From Caldilinea sp. CFX5 (lineage in GTDB: Bacteria; Chloroflexota; Anaerolineae; Caldilineales; Caldilineaceae), in contig QWII01000062.1 in assembly GCA_021405325.1 (NCBI GenBank), forward strand, positions 1 to 64,000: a DNA stretch of 64,000 nt, in the 5' to 3' direction. Numbering within the stretch: the stretch's first letter is position 1; each line of letters begins with the position of its first letter. A program made the position numbers and the translations under genes. This document shows positions 39,894-49,133 of the stretch, in pieces. Under the pieces are notes generated by a model, which saw nothing but the letters and a program-made list of their open reading frames with translations, had not been told where the DNA came from and did not search any database.

Positions 39894-42419
39894 ATGTCAG
39901 ATAAACTAGATCGTTTTACCAAACGTGCGCGGCGTGTGCTAACGCTCGCACAAGAAGAAGCGTTACGCCTGAATCATAACTATATTGGCACCGAACATCT
40001 GCTGTTAGGGCTGGTCCGTGAAGAGAATGGCGTTGCTGTGAAGGTGTTGCGCGAACTCGGCGTCGAACCCGGTCAGGTGATTCGGGCCGTCGAACGCACC
40101 GTTGGCAGAGGTGAACGGGCGCCCTTTGGCAAACCCACGCTGGCCCCCCGCACCAAGCGGGTCATTGAATTGGCCGTCGATGAAGCGCGGCTGATGGGCC
40201 ACCACTATATCGGCACGGAACACCTCCTGCTGGGCTTAGTGCGTGAAGGGGAAGGCATCGCCGTCAACGTTCTACGTGGGTTGGGGATTAATTTGGATCG
40301 CGTGCGCACACAGACGGCACGCAACCTGCTGCAAAACCAGGCGCAAAGCAAAGAAAAGCAAAAGAAAGAATCGAAAACGCCCCTGGTCGATCAGTTGGGT
40401 TATGACCTCACCGCCGCCGCCGAAGAAGGCCGGCTGGATCCGGTCATCGGGCGCCACAACGAGATCGAGCGGGTGATCCAAATTCTGAGCCGCCGCAACA
40501 AGAACAACCCGGCGCTGATCGGCGAGCCGGGTGTCGGCAAGACGGCGATTATTGAAGGGCTGGCACAGCGCATTATTGAAGGCAATGTGCCGGAACCGCT
40601 GTTGAACAAGCGTGTTCTCATGTTGGATGTCGGTAGTCTGGTCGCCGGCACCATGTATCGTGGTCAATTTGAAGAGCGTCTGAAGAAGGTCATCGAAGAG
40701 ATTATCACCTCGCAGTCGATCCTCTTTATTGATGAAGTTCACATGTTGGTGGGCGCCGGCGCCGCCGGTAGCAGTGTCGATGCGGCGAACATTTTGAAGC
40801 CTGCCCTCGGTCGTGGTGAACTACAAGTCATCGGCGCCACTACGTTAGATGAATACCGCAAGTATATTGAGAGTGACGCCGCCTTAGAACGCCGTTTCCA
40901 ACCGGTGATGGTCAACGAACCGTCGATTGAAGAAACGATTGAGATTTTGCGGGGCGTCAAGGGGCGCTACGAAGAGCATCACAAGTTGATTATTACCGAA
41001 GATGCCATTTACTCTGCCGCTCATTTGGCCGCCCGCTATGTGCCGGATCGCTTTATGCCGGACAAGGCCATCGACCTGATCGACGAAGCCGGCAGCCGCG
41101 TGCGCATGTACAAGGCGCCTTTTGCCGCTAATCTGCGTGAGACCTTTATGAGTCTCAAGAAGTTGCAGAAGCAGAAGGATGAGGCGTTGGAGACCCAGCG
41201 CTTTGATGACGCCATCGACCTGCGCTACCGTGAAGTCGAACTGGAAGCGCGGCTTAATGAATTGCGCGAAGGCTGGAACGAAGCGGCTAACCAACCCAAG
41301 GTCAACCCGGAAGACATTGCCGAAGTGGTGGCAATGTGGACGGGCGTGCCGGTCAACCGCATTGCCGGTGAAGAGCGCGAACGGCTCTTGGAGATGGAAA
41401 AGGTGATGCGCCAGCGCATTATCGGCCAGGAAGAACCGATCAAGGCGATCAGCCGGGCGGTACGCCGTGCGCGTGCCGGTCTGAAAGATCCCAAGCGCCC
41501 CATTGGCACCTTTATGTTCCTTGGCCCCACCGGCGTCGGCAAGTCGGAAACGGCGAAGACGCTGGCTGAATTCCTCTTTGGCAGCGAAGAGGCGCTCATC
41601 AAGTTGGACATGAGCGAATTTATGGAGCGCCACAATGTCAGCCGTCTGGTCGGCGCCCCCCCAGGCTATATCGGCTATGAAGAGGGCGGTCAGTTGACCG
41701 AGGCGGTGCGCCGTCGCCCCTATTGTGTGGTGTTGTTGGATGAAATTGAAAAGGCGCACCCGGAAGCCTTTAATATTTTGTTGCAAATCATGGAAGACGG
41801 CTATCTGAGTGATGCCAAGGGCCGGCGGGTGGACTTCCGTAATGCGCTGATCTTGATGACCAGCAACATCGGCGCCAAGCTCATTCAGGGCGCCAATCGT
41901 CTTGGTTTTGCCATGACCAAGGAAGATGAAGCGAATCGCGAACAGGAATACGAGTCGATGAAGGCCAAGGTGATGGACGCCTTGAAGAAGACCTTCCGCC
42001 CCGAATTCATCAATCGGCTCGACGGTGTCATGGTCTATCGCAGCCTCTCGCGCAGCGAGATCGCCCAGATCGTGGACTTGCAGTTGCGCCCGCTGCGCCT
42101 GCAACTCACCGAGCAGGAGGTCACGCTGGTGATCACTGAAGCCGCCCGTATGGCGATTGCCGAAGCCGGTTTCGACCCGGATTACGGCGCCCGTCCGTTG
42201 CGCCGGGTGATCCAAAACCGCATCCAGGACACCTTGAGTGAACAGTTGTTGTCCAACCGCTTTGTGGCCGGCGATACGGTGCAGGTCGATTATCGCGACG
42301 TGACCAACGAAGATGGTCGCACCATCAAGGACTTTGTCTTTGAGGTCATCGACCATGAAGATGTGGACTTAGAAGAAGACGAAGAGACGACCGCGGCGCT
42401 TGCTGCTTTGCTGCAATAA
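39894..42419 (+). CDS. clpC: ClpC, AAA+ unfoldase of the Clp protease
   Basis: An 841-residue Hsp100 protein that unfolds substrates for ClpP. It has two Clp-N repeats ([20 protein letters not shown] and [21 protein letters not shown]). AAA-1 has Walker A GEPGVGKT. The UVR/M domain holds [21 protein letters not shown], and AAA-2 has GPTGVGKS. The UVR motif distinguishes ClpC from ClpA and ClpB. mcsA, mcsB and ctsR, the usual Firmicutes partners, are absent. It is closed by a terminator at 42459. Confidence 0.96.
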   Translation: MSDKLDRFTKRARRVLTLAQEEALRLNHNYIGTEHLLLGLVREENGVAVKVLRELGVEPGQVIRAVERTVGRGERAPFGKPTLAPRTKRVIELAVDEARLMGHHYIGTEHLLLGLVREGEGIAVNVLRGLGINLDRVRTQTARNLLQNQAQSKEKQKKESKTPLVDQLGYDLTAAAEEGRLDPVIGRHNEIERVIQILSRRNKNNPALIGEPGVGKTAIIEGLAQRIIEGNVPEPLLNKRVLMLDVGSLVAGTMYRGQFEERLKKVIEEIITSQSILFIDEVHMLVGAGAAGSSVDAANILKPALGRGELQVIGATTLDEYRKYIESDAALERRFQPVMVNEPSIEETIEILRGVKGRYEEHHKLIITEDAIYSAAHLAARYVPDRFMPDKAIDLIDEAGSRVRMYKAPFAANLRETFMSLKKLQKQKDEALETQRFDDAIDLRYREVELEARLNELREGWNEAANQPKVNPEDIAEVVAMWTGVPVNRIAGEERERLLEMEKVMRQRIIGQEEPIKAISRAVRRARAGLKDPKRPIGTFMFLGPTGVGKSETAKTLAEFLFGSEEALIKLDMSEFMERHNVSRLVGAPPGYIGYEEGGQLTEAVRRRPYCVVLLDEIEKAHPEAFNILLQIMEDGYLSDAKGRRVDFRNALILMTSNIGAKLIQGANRLGFAMTKEDEANREQEYESMKAKVMDALKKTFRPEFINRLDGVMVYRSLSRSEIAQIVDLQLRPLRLQLTEQEVTLVITEAARMAIAEAGFDPDYGARPLRRVIQNRIQDTLSEQLLSNRFVAGDTVQVDYRDVTNEDGRTIKDFVFEVIDHEDVDLEEDEETTAALAALLQ

Positions 42420-42458
42420 GTGCGTTGGCGTCAGCTTAGGAAACACATAACTTGTTAG

Positions 42459-42494
42459 AACCAGGCTCACCAGTAGTTGGTGAGCCTGGTTTTT
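42459..42494 (+). terminator. Rho-independent terminator after clpC
   Basis: Perfect 14-bp stem AACCAGGCTCACCA / TGGTGAGCCTGGTT with a 5-nt loop and T-run. Confidence 0.93.
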
Positions 42495-42657
42495 ATGACC
42501 TTTCTTGGTTTGGCTTCTAAACAGCGACACATAATAACACTTTGTAGGTCAATGAATTTCGTGGTATTATTCGAGTCATCGGTTGTGTACCCAACAGCGA
42601 AACGGAAAATACAAGGTGTCGTGAACGCTATCACTATCTCAATGGAGAACTGAGTTG

Positions 42658-43263
42658 ATGCAGGTAACAATGAATGCAACTGCAGCTAGTACATTCGTGG
42701 TGAATGAGACTGAAGCCAAACGCCTAGCTGGCATGTATGTGACCACGCAAATTGCGCCAGCACTGTTTGTGTCGGATCGGGCTTCTTATCACAAGGCGCA
42801 TGATACTTGGTTGCTGATGATCCGTTGTGCCGAGAGTTCTCTCCATACACTTGAAGTCAAGGCGCAGACCGGTCAGGTCGTACCACTAACGCAGGAACAG
42901 ATTTGCTTGGTGCGTCAGCGGGCAGCGATTGCATCAGCGCGTAGTTGTCATACATTGCCATACGATGAAGATGGCTATGTAGTAGCCGAGTATGCTCGTC
43001 AGCGCGCCAATGAGTATCTGGACGCCAGTCTTTCTATGTTTTACTATGCAGCCGATCCGCTATTTGTGCCGGGGGAAGCGCCAACCTGGCAGATGACCAT
43101 CCTCTTTCAAATGTACGGCGTTGGGCCATTGACCATCGGCACAATGCATGTCAATGCTTACACTGGTGAACCAGTGGCGCTACCCGACGCCGAACTCACA
43201 CAAATTCGAGAATGCACCAGTACTATTATTAGGAATCAGACACCGACGACAGCAAGAGGCTGA
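42658..43263 (+). CDS. Hypothetical protein with two PepSY-like segments
   Basis: A 201-residue soluble protein without a signal peptide, starting at ATG (a TTG one codon earlier is possible; GGAG lies upstream). Two segments resemble PepSY-type strands: LHTLEVKAQTGQVVPLTQEQI (about 63-83) and GTMHVNAYTGEPVALPDAEL (about 160-180), each preceded by a hydrophobic WxxxI/L strand. This is my reading, not a confirmed family. Its 3' end overlaps the next gene by about 100 bp, so the two are probably translated together; it could be an inhibitor, chaperone or substrate of that protease. Confidence 0.5.
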   Translation: MQVTMNATAASTFVVNETEAKRLAGMYVTTQIAPALFVSDRASYHKAHDTWLLMIRCAESSLHTLEVKAQTGQVVPLTQEQICLVRQRAAIASARSCHTLPYDEDGYVVAEYARQRANEYLDASLSMFYYAADPLFVPGEAPTWQMTILFQMYGVGPLTIGTMHVNAYTGEPVALPDAELTQIRECTSTIIRNQTPTTARG

Positions 43264-43699
43264 TTGTTTAGTTGCCTGTGCCAAGATGGTGCTGGACTAC
43301 TTAGGCATTCCAGTTGAATACGCTGATTTGGCCCGGCGACTTGGCGCTACAGAGCAGGGTACACCATTTTCAAATATAGAACGGTTGACAAGATTAGGCT
43401 TGTTTGTACAGACGGGTAGGTATGGCGCCCCTAGTCTCTTTGAAGATGCTATCGAGTGGGGCCTGCCTGTGATCGTCGCTGTCAAAACCCTGAATTGGCA
43501 ACACTGGGGTGAAATTCTCACCGATCACGCTGTGGTAGTCGTTGGTGTTGATCAGGCGCATGATCAAATTTATATCCATGATCCATTCTTTGCCGATGCA
43601 CCAATCGTAATGTCACTTATCGAGTTTGAAGGTGGTTGGATTGAACGAGACCAGCGCTACGCAGTGATCAGCTTGACTTCACCGGAAGATCAGGAGTAA
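43148..43699 (+). CDS. Papain-like / C39-type cysteine peptidase
   Basis: A protein of up to 183 residues with the C39-like active site: Cys in QQEADCLVACAKMVLDYLGI, His in DHAVVVVGVD and Asp in IYIHDPFF. No transporter or ABC domain is attached, so it is a stand-alone protease or peptidase-like fold. The catalytic Cys codon (43268) lies 5 nt after the stop of the previous gene in another frame. Any start must therefore lie inside that gene (ATG 43148 or 43154, GTG 43166). The true start is uncertain, and a frameshifted fusion is an alternative. Confidence 0.65.
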   Translation: MSMLTLVNQWRYPTPNSHKFENAPVLLLGIRHRRQQEADCLVACAKMVLDYLGIPVEYADLARRLGATEQGTPFSNIERLTRLGLFVQTGRYGAPSLFEDAIEWGLPVIVAVKTLNWQHWGEILTDHAVVVVGVDQAHDQIYIHDPFFADAPIVMSLIEFEGGWIERDQRYAVISLTSPEDQE

Positions 43700-43734
43700 A
43701 AAGGTAGAACAGAGTAGCGCTTTCTCTGATCGAC

Positions 43735-43763
43735 TTGGCTACTTTAGGTGATTCAGGTATACT
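43735..43763 (+). promoter_or_regulatory. Putative promoter of the lone hicB gene
   Basis: TTGGCT (43735-43740), 17-nt spacer, TATACT (43758-43763), 17 nt before the ATG region with AGGAGG. Confidence 0.5.
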
Positions 43764-43780
43764 AAGGGCAGGAGGTTCTG

Positions 43781-43978
43781 ATGAAATATAAAGTTGTCCT
43801 ACACCAATCAGAAGAAGGCTTTAGCGTCTGGGTGCCGGGCCTGCCGGGTTGTGTTTCGCAAGGAGACACGGAAGCGGAAGCCCTCGTAAACATTGCCAAC
43901 GCCATTCAGGAGTATTTGGAAGTAGTTAAGGAGCAAATCAAAGGCAACCTTGTACGCGAAGTCGCGGTAGCAACATAG
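43781..43978 (+). CDS. HicB-like antitoxin domain protein, solitary
   Basis: A 65-residue partial RNase H-like HicB fold: YKVVLHQSEEGFSVWVPGLPGCVSQGDTEAEALVNIANAIQEYL. It lacks the DNA-binding tail of longer HicB proteins. No HicA toxin frame follows, so it is an orphan antitoxin or a stand-alone DUF1902/HicB-type protein. AGGAGG precedes the start. Confidence 0.8.
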   Translation: MKYKVVLHQSEEGFSVWVPGLPGCVSQGDTEAEALVNIANAIQEYLEVVKEQIKGNLVREVAVAT

Positions 43979-44075
43979 TATGCCAAAGCCAAACCACTGG
44001 CGCCAGACGAAAAGCGCCTCTCTCATTAGAATACTCTAACTTCTATAGCTGAACACAGGGTAAGAGCGAAACGAG

Positions 44076-44438
44076 CTACTGCGGCTGAACCTCACGCCGG
44101 CCCAGACTTTCGGCCAACAGCACAGACACCAAAGCGTTCATACTGACCCCTTCTTGTTTGGCGCGTAACGCCAAACGTGCATGCAGGCTCTTAGGCACCC
44201 GTTGGATGAATTTCCCACTGTAGACGCTGCCGCTGCCGGGTTCAGGCACAGGTAAGCCCATCGCTTCCAAAGCAGCAATCGTTTCGTGCAGAGCGTCCAG
44301 CCCATTGTGGATTGTTTCTTCCGGCGTTTCGCCATCAGCGATGCATTCGGAAAAGTCGGGGAAGGAAATCAAAAAACCGCCCCCTTCTGCCACGGCGAGG
44401 GGACGCACTTCAAACGGATAATGGCTTAGATCACGCAT
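44076..44438 (-). CDS. hicB: HicB antitoxin
   Basis: A 120-residue antitoxin. The N-terminal HicB fold (YPFEVRPLAVAEGGGFLISFPDFSECIADGETPEETIHNGLDALHETI) is joined to a C-terminal ribbon-helix-helix-like segment (FIQRVPKSLHARLALRAKQEGVSMNALVSVLLAESLG), which should bind the operon's promoter. It follows hicA by 3 bp on the same strand, the common toxin-first order. Confidence 0.9.
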   Translation of the reverse strand: MRDLSHYPFEVRPLAVAEGGGFLISFPDFSECIADGETPEETIHNGLDALHETIAALEAMGLPVPEPGSGSVYSGKFIQRVPKSLHARLALRAKQEGVSMNALVSVLLAESLGRREVQPQ

Positions 44439-44441
44439 AAT

Positions 44442-44666
44442 TCATCCCGTCACAAAGTCAACAAATTTCTTAATATAGATTGGCTTAATCGGACGACGAG
44501 CAGGCACCGGCAACGTCCGGCCATCTTTGCGCACAAACACGACGTGGTTGGTTCCTTGCTGCCGCCATTCAATGTTGTAGGCGCGCGCTACGGTCTTCAA
44601 GCTATCAATTCGCCAATCCTGTGGATTGGTGCGCATCTTTTCAAGAAGCTTATCCACTTTGCTCAT
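44442..44666 (-). CDS. hicA: HicA mRNA interferase toxin
   Basis: A 74-residue dsRBD-like toxin that cleaves mRNA. The start is set at MSKVDKLLEKM; a longer reading (to 44702) is possible. The catalytic His is in GTNHVVFVR, and the C-terminal LPVPARRPIKPIYIKKFVDFV matches HicA. It forms a bicistron with hicB. Confidence 0.85.
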   Translation of the reverse strand: MSKVDKLLEKMRTNPQDWRIDSLKTVARAYNIEWRQQGTNHVVFVRKDGRTLPVPARRPIKPIYIKKFVDFVTG

Positions 44667-44858
44667 GACTGGCATGATACTACATATGATAGCACAGTGC
44701 AAACACCAAAACTGTTGAAAATGTTACAAAAGCTGGTGCGTACAGAATCAAGTGCCTGGCTTGAAATCTTGGGGAACCCGGTCCTTACATTGCAACGGCA
44801 CGAATGACAAGAGCCGCCTATTACGCTTTGTCAACCATGTTGGCGATGCCAACCTTGC

Positions 44859-45320
44859 CTACTGCCCCACCGGCGCGACCAAACCCACATTGCGTACAGA
44901 CCCTGCCCCCACAATGTGGATGTCTGGCTTTAACGATGGTTGATCTGGCACTTCTGTGAAGGCAGCTAATCCTACAACTCGCGCTGCGCCTGCCCCTTCA
45001 ACTTGGATACTGGTTTGTATTGGCTGCGCGCTCGTGAAGGATGCCATCTCCAAACTACGCACGGCTCCTGCCCCACCAACAACAATGCGGGGGCGAACCC
45101 TGAGTTGTTTCTGAATCTCTTCAGGTGTGATCCCGATCCTTTCCAAGAATTGGACAGGTTGAACTAGCGACTGTTCAAAAATGTCATCTGCACCTGTCGT
45201 AATTATTTTGCTCTTTATTATCTGAAGGCCGGTTGCAGACATCTGTCCAAATATGATCAGTGTACTAACCAAGCCGAGTATCCCAAATCGTTGAAAATGT
45301 CGAACACTTTCTTTCTTCAC
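44859..45320 (-). CDS. Exported protein with three G-A-G-x-V/A-R repeats
   Basis: A 153-residue protein starting at GTG, which overlaps the preceding stop (GTGA). One N-terminal hydrophobic helix (FGILGLVSTLIIFGQMSATG) acts as signal or anchor. The C-terminal half has three copies of a motif centred on GAG at residues 83-85, 109-111 and 138-140 (RIVVGGAGAVRSL, IQVEGAGAARVV, IHIVGAGSVRNV). The protease two genes upstream ends in the same motif. No known family is recognised. It is last in a four-gene operon. Confidence 0.6.
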   Translation of the reverse strand: MKKESVRHFQRFGILGLVSTLIIFGQMSATGLQIIKSKIITTGADDIFEQSLVQPVQFLERIGITPEEIQKQLRVRPRIVVGGAGAVRSLEMASFTSAQPIQTSIQVEGAGAARVVGLAAFTEVPDQPSLKPDIHIVGAGSVRNVGLVAPVGQ

Positions 45321-46246
45321 TTGATTGCCTCTCGGTAAACAATTGCTACGCCGCAATAGGCCCGAACCCCAGACCCAGTAACACTAAATTTTTGATCTTT
45401 ATTCGGCGCTAATTTGACTTTGCTCAGATCTTCAATTGCAAGTTTCCACTTATCACTACCAGTATCGTAAGGTATCAATTTAATTTCATCTTCATTAAAT
45501 GTGCATGAACCGAGATAATGTGTTCCAAAAGTAAAATTTACAGCTATGTCGAACTGGGAATAGGACCAAGAACTTTCATAGACCGTAAGCTCTCTTGGGA
45601 TGTTAAGCTGGAAAGATTCATTCAGTATGATATCATCAGCACGATCTGCAATAAGCGCAATGCTCGTTGCTTCAGGGTTGCGAAAGTCGTAATATGCAAT
45701 CGTGAAGTTGGTTGCACCTCCATCTAACGCCAAAGTGCGAACTACATTTTCGAGCAGTGTACTGTCTTTTAAGCGCTTGTCATCATAATTCACCCAATCA
45801 AACATTGCTGCTGCAGGCTGCCATCTGGTTAAGTAAGCGACAATCCACCCATCATAATGTAAAAAAACCTGCACCTCAGCATTTTCGCCAAATTCAGCTA
45901 ATTTCTCATAGCCAGGTGCAACCATAATCCCGCTAATAAATTGATCAGTTTGCCGTCCGATAGTCTTAAAGCGAGACTCCAGAATTTGCCAGTCAAGTTC
46001 CTGGTCAAGCTTAGTATAAGCAGTTATTCCTGCCTCCTCTACTAAAAAGCCAAAATCAACTTGTGTCGCATCCTGAGCGCGTGCTGCTTTGAGAAATGCA
46101 GGCGGTTGCAGGGCAATGCCGCCGCTAGTTTCAGTTACTGCTGGTTGTACCTCTTGCTGTCTTATGAACAGAGACAGGGCAAGCAACAGGATGGACAAGC
46201 ACAGTGCGGCAGCAAGCTTTAAAAGATTTGAATTACGCTTCATCAT
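45317..46246 (-). CDS. Exported/anchored hypothetical protein of protease operon
   Basis: A 309-residue protein starting at ATGATGAAG after AAGGAG. An N-terminal signal/anchor (LLKLAAALCLSILLLALSLFI) leads to a large extracytoplasmic domain rich in aromatic beta-like segments. It ends with SVTGSGVRAYCGVAIVYREAIK, which loosely resembles the GAG-VR motif of its neighbours. Two late cysteines might form a disulfide. No family is recognised. It lies between the trypsin-like protease gene and the GAG-repeat gene, overlapping the latter by 4 bp. Confidence 0.6.
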   Translation of the reverse strand: MMKRNSNLLKLAAALCLSILLLALSLFIRQQEVQPAVTETSGGIALQPPAFLKAARAQDATQVDFGFLVEEAGITAYTKLDQELDWQILESRFKTIGRQTDQFISGIMVAPGYEKLAEFGENAEVQVFLHYDGWIVAYLTRWQPAAAMFDWVNYDDKRLKDSTLLENVVRTLALDGGATNFTIAYYDFRNPEATSIALIADRADDIILNESFQLNIPRELTVYESSWSYSQFDIAVNFTFGTHYLGSCTFNEDEIKLIPYDTGSDKWKLAIEDLSKVKLAPNKDQKFSVTGSGVRAYCGVAIVYREAIK

Positions 46247-46277
46247 AAGTTTGTCTCCTTGCACAGAACCAACGGGA

Positions 46278-47252
46278 TCAGGGTTGTGTATTAGTAAACT
46301 CTTGACGTGATACGAGATTTATTTTGCGCACCTGGCCTGCTCCTATTACCTTAATTTCAAGACTTGGCTTGCGTGGCGTGGCGGTAACACCAGGTGTCGG
46401 CGCAACTGTTGGTGTCAACGTTGGTATGACAGTCGGGGTTGCCGTAGAATCATTCGCTTCATCAAGCGCAGCAAACGCAAAAAGATGCGGATCGCTCTTT
46501 GTCAATATTTGCAGCCGTCGAAAATCAGCCCAGGAAACAGTTTGTGACGCAGCCGGTGCCACTGGTTTCCATTCGATCAGATGCCAGGGAATGGCCCAAC
46601 CCATCTCCACACGGCCCAAGTCCAGCCCGCCATTTCCCACACCGATGACCTGGCCTTTGCCGTTAACTAAAGGCGCACCAGAGTGACCTGGCACCAAATG
46701 CGCCTGAACACTGAGTACCTGAATATCGATGGCAGGACTGGAACGGTCATTCAGCGCTAGAATTAAGTCAGGCGGAACCAAATTGCCCAACTCAGTAATT
46801 TCCAAAATTTTCACTTCGACCGTTGGTTTTTGCCGGAAAAGCCCGTAGGGATAACCGATCAAGGCGACTTGTTGATAATCGCTGGTCTGTGTTTTCGTAA
46901 TCGCTGCCAACCCATCTGTTGGCAGCGCTTCCAGTTCCTTTGACCATAAGCGGGCAACATCACGGTCAATGTCAACTTGGGCAATCATGAGGCTATTGAG
47001 TGGATTACCGCTGATTGGCTGGGCATTGATGATCTGGCAATCAGCCACACCATGTAAGGCTGTGATAATGCCAATTTGACCCTTGACACGAAAACCGGTC
47101 AGTACGCGTTCAGCAGGTTCATAGCGACAGCCGCCAATTTTCAATTTGTAGATGTATGGCGAAGGCTCGAATGACGTTGTCTGCGCCAGAACAACCACGC
47201 TTGCCGACAAGAGCAGCGCCAACGCCAGGATCATTAGCGACCATCGGTACAT
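46278..47252 (-). CDS. Exported trypsin-like serine protease
   Basis: A 324-residue protein with a signal peptide (MYRWSLMILALALLLSASVVVLAQ) and a chymotrypsin-fold domain. The catalytic triad is H67 (ITALHGV), D96 or D98 (DIDRDVARL) and S191 in GHSGAP (the usual motif is GNSGGP). After the protease comes a Thr/Pro linker (about 268-293) and a C-terminal motif LEIKVIGAGQVRKINLV. The start follows GGAGCAGGTGCT and overlaps the upstream gene by 19 bp. It is probably a cell-surface protease acting on its operon partners. Confidence 0.8.
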   Translation of the reverse strand: MYRWSLMILALALLLSASVVVLAQTTSFEPSPYIYKLKIGGCRYEPAERVLTGFRVKGQIGIITALHGVADCQIINAQPISGNPLNSLMIAQVDIDRDVARLWSKELEALPTDGLAAITKTQTSDYQQVALIGYPYGLFRQKPTVEVKILEITELGNLVPPDLILALNDRSSPAIDIQVLSVQAHLVPGHSGAPLVNGKGQVIGVGNGGLDLGRVEMGWAIPWHLIEWKPVAPAASQTVSWADFRRLQILTKSDPHLFAFAALDEANDSTATPTVIPTLTPTVAPTPGVTATPRKPSLEIKVIGAGQVRKINLVSRQEFTNTQP

Positions 47253-47929
47253 AGCACCTGCTCCACCACATTCTGTAAAACCGTCGTATCGGTGATAATC
47301 ACCGGCAATTGCCATAATTGCTGGTTGGTTGAACTGGATAATTCGGCTCGCAACACGCTATCATCGGCACCTTGCCTGGCAAGATCAACAGCCCCTAGCA
47401 AGCGTTTACATTCTGTGGCATCAACGGCAAACAAATAACCACCGACAGGACTCACTGACGGCGCAGACGTTGTTACCGTATTCGTCACTGTGCTGCCTGC
47501 CAGATAACGGCTTTCAAATAATTTTCGTGCGATTTCTTCTCGTGTCCAGCCAGGCCCAGTTAGCCCTGCTTGCGTCCACTGGGTGATCTCGCCAGCTACG
47601 GCTGATCCCAACCAGCTTTGATTGCGCGCCCGCACGCCAAACGCAGAACCGACCAAAATACCGACAACCAAGATAGTCAACGGCAAGGGGTTAATACTCC
47701 AGCGTGTGCGGATTGGTTGACCTCTGTTGGCTACCTCTAGCGTTTCCGGCTTTTCTTCCAAACCACTCAAGGCAGCAACAATCGCCGCTGCCGAACCGGT
47801 GACGCTGGTAATAACAATCGAGACGACCGGCGACACGGAAAGGCCAACCAACCAGCCGATGCCAAGCCCTGTGATCAGGAGGCAGGTAACCATCATAAAC
47901 TGGTTTGAGTTGAGGAGACGTTTCAACAT
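47234..47929 (-). CDS. Membrane protein of protease operon, unknown
   Basis: A 231-residue protein starting at MLKRLLNSNQF (an upstream start is possible). Two adjacent hydrophobic helices (VTCLLITGLGIGWLVGL and VSIVITSVTGSAAAIVAAL), a basic linker, and a third (LPLTILVVGILVGSAFGV) precede an extracytoplasmic C-terminal domain with two Cys. No family is recognised. It is first in the operon and may anchor or sense for the exported protease. Confidence 0.6.
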   Translation of the reverse strand: MLKRLLNSNQFMMVTCLLITGLGIGWLVGLSVSPVVSIVITSVTGSAAAIVAALSGLEEKPETLEVANRGQPIRTRWSINPLPLTILVVGILVGSAFGVRARNQSWLGSAVAGEITQWTQAGLTGPGWTREEIARKLFESRYLAGSTVTNTVTTSAPSVSPVGGYLFAVDATECKRLLGAVDLARQGADDSVLRAELSSSTNQQLWQLPVIITDTTVLQNVVEQVLCTDGR

Positions 47930-48205
47930 GATGCACCCGATTAGCTGTTGGCACGCGAACGGATTATGTTGACGCAAGTAAAGACAAAAGAAGAATTGGG
48001 TATGCAGGCAAGGCGCTACCCTGCAAAATGGTGCGTAAGGAAAACTTACAATTCCAGTATAGCAGAATTGTTTTGTTTGTCAATACCCAGCGAAAGGCCA
48101 AATAAAGCGAGTCGATTATGGCTTACGGTTCATCGTCGCTATTGACTATTGCCAGATTGATGTAAAATAAGGTGAGAGGGTTAATCGCAAGTAAAGGGGA
48201 CTGGC

Positions 48206-48382
48206 ATGACTGTAGAAGCAATTTTGAGTGAAGTCATTACTTTACCAGTAGTAACCGAAGACCACGGGCGACCGCGTCTGGTGGTTCCAATCTGGGCCGA
48301 TACGAAGCTTGCTTACTATAACTGCCTTGCCGCATTACACGCAATATATGTTGGCTATTTCGGTTTGATGATCAACACATAA
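48206..48382 (+). CDS. Small hypothetical protein, possibly truncated
   Basis: A 58-codon frame (MTVEAILSEVITLPVVTEDHGRPRL...) preceded by AAAGGGGA. The N-terminal half looks like a genuine small protein. The last residues overlap the minus-strand toxin gene and may be out of place, suggesting a truncated antitoxin-like gene. No family is recognised. Confidence 0.3.
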   Translation: MTVEAILSEVITLPVVTEDHGRPRLVVPIWADTKLAYYNCLAALHAIYVGYFGLMINT

Positions 48383-48594
48383 ACAATTTGCCGACTCTCA
48401 TCACGTTCATAAACCACTTGATGGTTTTCCGGCTCAAACAAATATACATCCGGTTCAATGATCCTTGCGCCGATGACAATCCCTTCGCTTTCGGCCAAGG
48501 CTTCAATCGCAAAGAAGAGCTTCGCCACCAGTGACCCGTTGTCTTCTAAATAGTTGGCTGCCAGTCTTGCGTATTCAACCCACCACGACGCCAT
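48355..48594 (-). CDS. RelE/ParE-like toxin
   Basis: A 79-residue protein starting MASWWVEYARLAANYL, overlapping the antitoxin stop by 20 bp. The EPDVYLFEPENHQVVYERDESRQIVYVLIIKPK end resembles the beta-sheet core and C-terminus of RelE/ParE-superfamily proteins. The catalytic residues cannot be assigned by eye. A longer upstream start exists but lies inside the antitoxin gene. The call leans on pairing with the antitoxin. Confidence 0.6.
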   Translation of the reverse strand: MASWWVEYARLAANYLEDNGSLVAKLFFAIEALAESEGIVIGARIIEPDVYLFEPENHQVVYERDESRQIVYVLIIKPK

Positions 48595-48859
48595 GTGCCG
48601 CCATCCGCTCGCGCATCTCTTTGCTGGAAACCCATGTACCGTTCGCGTCATTCTCCGCTTTTACCCGGCGCGCCTCAGCCGCTAATCGCAAAGTGGCCAG
48701 TTCATCAGCTAGACGATCCCACTCTTCCACACTCACGAGAACCGCTGCTGGTCGTGAGCGCTGCGCAAGAATAACCGGCCCGTTGACCAACATAGCTAAT
48801 ATTTCTGTCGGCGCCTTCTGTATCGTTGTAATCGGTTCGATCTGTTGAACTCGGTTCAT
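48575..48859 (-). CDS. Phd/YefM family antitoxin
   Basis: A 94-residue antitoxin. The N-terminal Phd/YefM dimerisation domain reads PTEILAMLVNGPVILAQRSRPAAVLVSVEEWDRL, followed by a flexible toxin-binding tail. It should repress its own promoter and neutralise the overlapping downstream toxin. Confidence 0.88.
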   Translation of the reverse strand: MNRVQQIEPITTIQKAPTEILAMLVNGPVILAQRSRPAAVLVSVEEWDRLADELATLRLAAEARRVKAENDANGTWVSSKEMRERMAAHGVVVG

Positions 48860-49133
48860 TTGTCCCTTACCATATTAGATTACTGTCAGATTTGTGTCTG
48901 ATAATAGCACGATGTTACAATGCTTGTCAACCCCGTAATTTTTACGAAGCAAAAATAAGCCGGTTCAACCAGAACGCAGCGGCTCTACAACCATCTTCCG
49001 AGGCAGGTTTGACGAGACGGTCAGCGCCCAGTGGGCTACCAATGCGACTAACCTTCCAGGAAGATTTGTTTGTCATCCCCTTGGGGAAGCCCTTAGGGCG
49101 TGGTTGATCCAATAAACCATTGGAGGCGAAATC

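Noticed and set aside
40884..42356. 490-codon minus-strand frame
   Set aside because: Antisense to clpC, whose domains cover the region completely; no motif in the minus-strand product.
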